DNA of 56,796 bases. Origin: Nautiliales bacterium. Its GTDB lineage: Bacteria > Campylobacterota > Campylobacteria > Campylobacterales > JAADDX01. The notes under the pieces were generated by a model. That model had not been told where the DNA came from. It saw nothing but the letters and a program-made list of their open reading frames with translations, and did not search any database. The DNA lies in the NCBI GenBank assembly GCA_030826765.1, contig JAUUDM010000022.1:1-56796 (forward strand), written 5' to 3'. Below, piece by piece: positions 53,415 to 56,796 of the stretch. Positions within the stretch are counted from its first letter, which is position 1. Every line of letters begins with the position of its first letter. The position numbers and the translations under genes were made by a program.

Positions 53415-54539
53415 TTATTCCTCACTTTGCTCATATATCAAAGCTACTGTTCTATCTGTACTGTAAGACTTAGAAAAATACCTTTCTATTATCAAACTCT
53501 TATCTGAGTTGTTTTGAGAAATATCATTATTCACTTCCTCCAAAAGACTCTCTTTAGTGCGAACCACTTTCGCAAATTCTTTAAAATAATAAGGTATTTC
53601 ATGTTCATCAAATTCATATAATATAGTTCGTCCTTGCAAGTGACCAACTAGAGCTATTAAAGAAGAATAATGTCCCAAATAGATACCAACATTTGGAATA
53701 TCATTATCAAGTAAAATCAAATTTTTGTTTTCATACAAAGTTCTATCCGATCTTGGATGTAGTTTGATATAAACTTTTTTATATTTGGCTATTTCTTCAA
53801 GATTTTTGACAAACAATTCCATTGACACTCTATCAAACCTACCATCTTCTACTAGTGTTTGAGCTATATAGCAAACTGCAGTTTTCTCAAATATTTTAGA
53901 TTTTATAGCATCTACCTTATTTAATTCATGGTAGCCTATGACTGTTTGCTGCTCAAAACTATACCCAAAAATATCATGATGATACTTCTTCCAATATTCA
54001 CCATATACAAATACATGATCTACATTTATTTGATTGGTAAAATCTATGGCATCCTTGTATATTTTTCCTTTGATAAAAGTATCTGTAAATTTTTTGAATA
54101 CTGTTATACCATTTTGAGATATGACTTTTGCAATCACTTGAGAATACATGAAATATTTTAAAGTTTTTAATATTTTTTTAAATAGATAAAAACTTTCTCT
54201 TTTCAAAAATGGCACATACATACCATGCTGTATCATCATAGTTTTAATTCCTAATTGTTTTGCAACTGACACATATGCTGTGTCACTTAGTCTCTGTGCA
54301 TTTACTATCAAAAGTTCAGGATTTAAATATAATAGGCTCTTTTTGATCTTATTGTATGTGATTGATTTATTTTGAATAACTTCACAATTTTTATCTTTAA
54401 AATAATCAAAGCCTTCTTCATCAAACTCATCATACAAAATGACAACAGTATTTTTGTTATTGGATATAAAAGAATCTATAATATCTCCTATGTACTTTTT
54501 TTGATTTAATAGATTAATGTCATAAAAAATTATTTTCAT
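53415..54539 (-). CDS. Putative surface-polysaccharide glycosyltransferase (GT-B-like)
   Basis: 374 residues. MMIQHGMYVPF, VYGEYWKKYH and YIKLHPRSDRTLY are the kind of motifs seen in capsule, polysialyl and CDP-glycerol-type transferases of the GT-B fold, where the QHG and K-x-HP segments bind the activated donor. No exact family is claimed. It is the last gene of the minus-strand glycan operon, and the IS3 element lies 101 bp beyond its stop. It starts 5 bp after the GT2 gene. Confidence 0.6.
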   Translation of the reverse strand: MKIIFYDINLLNQKKYIGDIIDSFISNNKNTVVILYDEFDEEGFDYFKDKNCEVIQNKSITYNKIKKSLLYLNPELLIVNAQRLSDTAYVSVAKQLGIKTMMIQHGMYVPFLKRESFYLFKKILKTLKYFMYSQVIAKVISQNGITVFKKFTDTFIKGKIYKDAIDFTNQINVDHVFVYGEYWKKYHHDIFGYSFEQQTVIGYHELNKVDAIKSKIFEKTAVCYIAQTLVEDGRFDRVSMELFVKNLEEIAKYKKVYIKLHPRSDRTLYENKNLILLDNDIPNVGIYLGHYSSLIALVGHLQGRTILYEFDEHEIPYYFKEFAKVVRTKESLLEEVNNDISQNNSDKSLIIERYFSKSYSTDRTVALIYEQSEE

Positions 54540-54544
54540 CTTAA

Positions 54545-55525
54545 CTATCCTAGTTTTTTACTAATATATTTAAATATATTAGAATTAAATTTTAAAATTA
54601 ATAGTGCTAATGCTTTCTTTTTATGTAGTATAGAGAGATTAAAAATATTTATATAACTAAAATACTGATTATTAACTTTATTTAAAAAAATTTCTAAATC
54701 CTGTTTCCAATTATCTGATTGTTTACAAATTTGCAATGAAGCAGATAAAACTACATGTAATAAATAATAATTAATATAAACAGATTTATATTTAGGAAAA
54801 AAATTCTTTGAATTAAAATCTTCTAAAATAAGATCTGCAACTTTTAATCTGTCATTAACTTTCCTCTCATTGTAACTATTCATGGAAGATGATGGAATCT
54901 GAACATAATAAAATAAAGGTTCATTTACAAAAACTATTTTATTTGATACGAGCATGAGTTTATAAATTGTTGCTACATCTTCATTTACAATAATATTTTT
55001 AGGAAATTGAATATTATTTTCAATAAATAAATCTCTTTTAAATAGTTTATTTTGACTTAATGAAGTTAAACTATTAGCTTCCAATATATTTTTAAAAGAT
55101 TGAATTCCAGTCATTGATGAGCTGTTGGATCTGTATACTTGCAATATTTGATCATTTTGATCGACTTTATAAAAATCAGATACTACTATATCAGCTTTTT
55201 CACTCAATGCTTTGGAGTACATTTTTTCTAGGTAAGTTGTGTCAAAATAGTCATCACTGTCCAAGAAACCTACATATATGCCTGTTGAATGTTTTATACC
55301 TGTATTTCGAGCTGCCCCTGGTCCTTGATTTATCTGCTCTACATATAGAAAACGCGCATCATTAATTATAAGCCTGTGAATCTCCTCTTTAGTTTTGTCG
55401 TTTGATCCATCATTGACAATTATCACCTCAAATTCTTTCAGCGTTTGTTTTTTTAGACTTTCTATCGGTACATGTATATGTTTTTCTGCATTATATGCAG
55501 GAATAATTATGCTTATTTTTTTCAT
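54545..55525 (-). CDS. Family 2 glycosyltransferase
   Basis: 326 residues of GT-A fold: SIIIPAYNAEKHIHVPIESLKKQT at the N-terminus, VNDGSNDKTKE, GPGAARNTGIKHSTG and the metal-binding FLDSDDYFD. It adds a sugar from a nucleotide donor to a growing glycan on the cytoplasmic face. Its start overlaps the upstream membrane polymerase gene by four bases. Confidence 0.9.
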   Translation of the reverse strand: MKKISIIIPAYNAEKHIHVPIESLKKQTLKEFEVIIVNDGSNDKTKEEIHRLIINDARFLYVEQINQGPGAARNTGIKHSTGIYVGFLDSDDYFDTTYLEKMYSKALSEKADIVVSDFYKVDQNDQILQVYRSNSSSMTGIQSFKNILEANSLTSLSQNKLFKRDLFIENNIQFPKNIIVNEDVATIYKLMLVSNKIVFVNEPLFYYVQIPSSSMNSYNERKVNDRLKVADLILEDFNSKNFFPKYKSVYINYYLLHVVLSASLQICKQSDNWKQDLEIFLNKVNNQYFSYINIFNLSILHKKKALALLILKFNSNIFKYISKKLG

Positions 55526-56682
55526 TTAATATTTTCCCTTTCGTTTATAAATATTTTTATTACTATTGCCAAGGCAACAAAAATTACATATCCACTATAA
55601 AGTGACCATCCTTTGCTAAAATTCAGAAATATATATAGAAACATCATAAAAGACATTAATGTATAGTAATAATTAATATTAAGATTATATATTTGTATGC
55701 TATAGAAAAATAATAAGATAAGCACTACTAACCCGAACAATCCATAGTTAAATAGCAATTCATACGGAAAAGACTCTAAAAAAATACTTCCTATATTGTA
55801 CGAACCATGGAAACCAAAGCCAAAAATACTAAAGTTATCAATCATATAGTTATATGCATCAGAATATAGTTTGTATCTCGGTTCCTCTTCTATATTTCCT
55901 TCCCATAGCCTCAAAATTTTAAATGCAAACCAAGTATTGATGTTATAATTTGTCACAAAATAATATAGAATAAAAAATATACTAGCCGATATTGCGATTA
56001 TTGTTGCTGTAAATCTCTTAAAATCGACTTTATTTCTATACTTTACAAACATTACTAGTACTAATAATATTGAGAACAATAATGATCCTCTAGACCCAGA
56101 AAAAAGATTAAGTAAAATAAAATAGCTTATTCCTATGAATAAAGCACTTTTGAAAAAAAATCCATCGCAGTTAAAAATTAAGCGATATGACAATAAAACA
56201 ATGCTTATTCCAATAGTAAAAGCATATGTTAAATAATTAAAAGAATCATTGTAATTTAGTAATCCAAACAGATTATAAAGAGTAAGAATAAACGATATTG
56301 TCAATATAATACTAATAAGCTTCTTAAAGTCATCAATCCCATTGAACATAATTAGAACAAAAACACTACCAAATATAAAATAATATGCCCTCATCAAATA
56401 CTGAAAACTGAGCGAATCAACTTGTTCTATTGAAAAAACAAAATAAAAATTAGTAATTAAAAAAATATAAGCAATATAATATAAATAATTTTTAGATTCA
56501 TTAGTTAAATATAGTTTATTGTTCGTAGTTACGATAAATATGAAGAGTAAACCTAGAATTGCAACAGCATTGACCAAAGATGAATCGACGTTGATAACCA
56601 ATTTAAATGAACCTGGGAATAAGATTATAAAAAATAATAAATTTTTTAAATAACTAATTACGTGTATTTTTTTTATTTTCAT
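55522..56682 (-). CDS. O-antigen polymerase/ligase-like membrane protein
   Basis: About 386 residues with ten or more hydrophobic segments and a FSGSRGSLLFSILL loop resembling the GSRG motif of the Wzy/WaaL O-antigen ligase family. It would polymerise or transfer glycan repeats in the periplasm. The first ATG at 56700 overlaps the upstream gene; the ATG at 56682 has AAGG 7 nt before it and is preferred. Wzy-type proteins vary widely, so the exact role is uncertain. Confidence 0.7.
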   Translation of the reverse strand: MKIKKIHVISYLKNLLFFIILFPGSFKLVINVDSSLVNAVAILGLLFIFIVTTNNKLYLTNESKNYLYYIAYIFLITNFYFVFSIEQVDSLSFQYLMRAYYFIFGSVFVLIMFNGIDDFKKLISIILTISFILTLYNLFGLLNYNDSFNYLTYAFTIGISIVLLSYRLIFNCDGFFFKSALFIGISYFILLNLFSGSRGSLLFSILLVLVMFVKYRNKVDFKRFTATIIAISASIFFILYYFVTNYNINTWFAFKILRLWEGNIEEEPRYKLYSDAYNYMIDNFSIFGFGFHGSYNIGSIFLESFPYELLFNYGLFGLVVLILLFFYSIQIYNLNINYYYTLMSFMMFLYIFLNFSKGWSLYSGYVIFVALAIVIKIFINERENIK

Positions 56683-56690
56683 AACTGACC

Positions 56691-56796
56691 TTACGCACAT
56701 TTAAATTTTTGCAACTCATCATATGCAATTCTATTAGCTTTTATAAGTAGTTTCATTCTTAAGGCAAAATGATTTAAATTATGCTTTATTTTTAAA
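56691..56796 (-). CDS. C-terminal end of an unidentified gene (partial)
   Basis: An open minus-strand frame enters from the right edge and ends with TAA at 56691, giving about 34 residues ending in IAYDELQKFKCA, just before the polymerase-like gene. It is probably part of the same polysaccharide operon. It is too short to identify. Confidence 0.4.
   Translation of the reverse strand, partial: LKIKHNLNHFALRMKLLIKANRIAYDELQKFKCA

Noticed and set aside
1-56796. CRISPR arrays, tRNA and rRNA genes
   Set aside because: No regularly spaced repeats were seen, and no intergenic gap shows a cloverleaf or rRNA-like sequence. The gaps are short and AT-rich.

Overview
The window looks like chromosomal DNA from a low-GC member of the Campylobacterota, most likely a Nautiliales-type vent chemolithotroph (Nautilia, Caminibacter or Lebetimonas). 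This is inferred from gene content. There is an octaheme hydroxylamine oxidoreductase-type cytochrome with a NapC/NrfH-type partner, a fused CcsBA cytochrome c synthase, a PsrABC-like molybdoenzyme, histidine kinases with an HQWRHP box, and a flaG-fliD-fliS block. The genes are closely packed, often with ATGA or TAATG overlaps.

Region by region. 1-7.6 kb: a partial gene, two ArsC-type reductases facing each other, a UvrD-type helicase, a decayed McrC relic, a periplasmic thioredoxin-dsbD pair, then hemH and an aldehyde dehydrogenase. 7.7-10.9 kb: ilvE, a prohibitin-like SPFH protein, hisIE and a small membrane protein, ending in a strong hairpin shared with the opposing operon. 10.9-18.8 kb: ccsBA-hemA-hemE-hemB-hemC-hemN, a heme and cytochrome c maturation operon. 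18.9-23.6 kb: a respiratory module with a tetraheme NrfH-like cytochrome, a sensor kinase, an OmpR-type response regulator and a monoheme cytochrome on the minus strand, and octaheme hao divergently on the plus strand. 23.6-34.1 kb: a lipoprotein, a PpiC-type foldase, an orphan formate dehydrogenase-like protein, SDR and 2-hydroxyacid dehydrogenases, a radical SAM protein, purF, dapB, and trxB-(hypothetical)-trxA. 34.2-40.4 kb: a three-subunit molybdopterin oxidoreductase and an outer-membrane barrel. 40.5-44.8 kb: an RluA-family enzyme, ffh and rpsP-khpA-rimM-trmD-rplS. 44.9-47.6 kb: flagellar filament-cap genes. 47.6-50.1 kb: a decayed ferritin-like gene, prs and an MFS transporter. 50.1-56.8 kb: a surface polysaccharide locus interrupted by an IS3-family element next to a truncated IS256-family element.

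The most interesting signal is regulatory. The promoters of hao and of the NrfH-like gene, 2.5 kb apart and on opposite strands, share a tandem CACTT repeat with exactly 11-bp spacing. In both, a TACAATTC or TAGAATTC -10 element starts exactly 13 bp after the second repeat begins. This is the architecture expected for an OmpR-family activator, and the only such regulator in the window is encoded between the two sites. The three parts (two-component system, small cytochrome, Hao with its quinol-side cytochrome) therefore look like one self-regulated respiratory module, next to the operon that makes heme and attaches it. No tRNA, rRNA or CRISPR array was seen.
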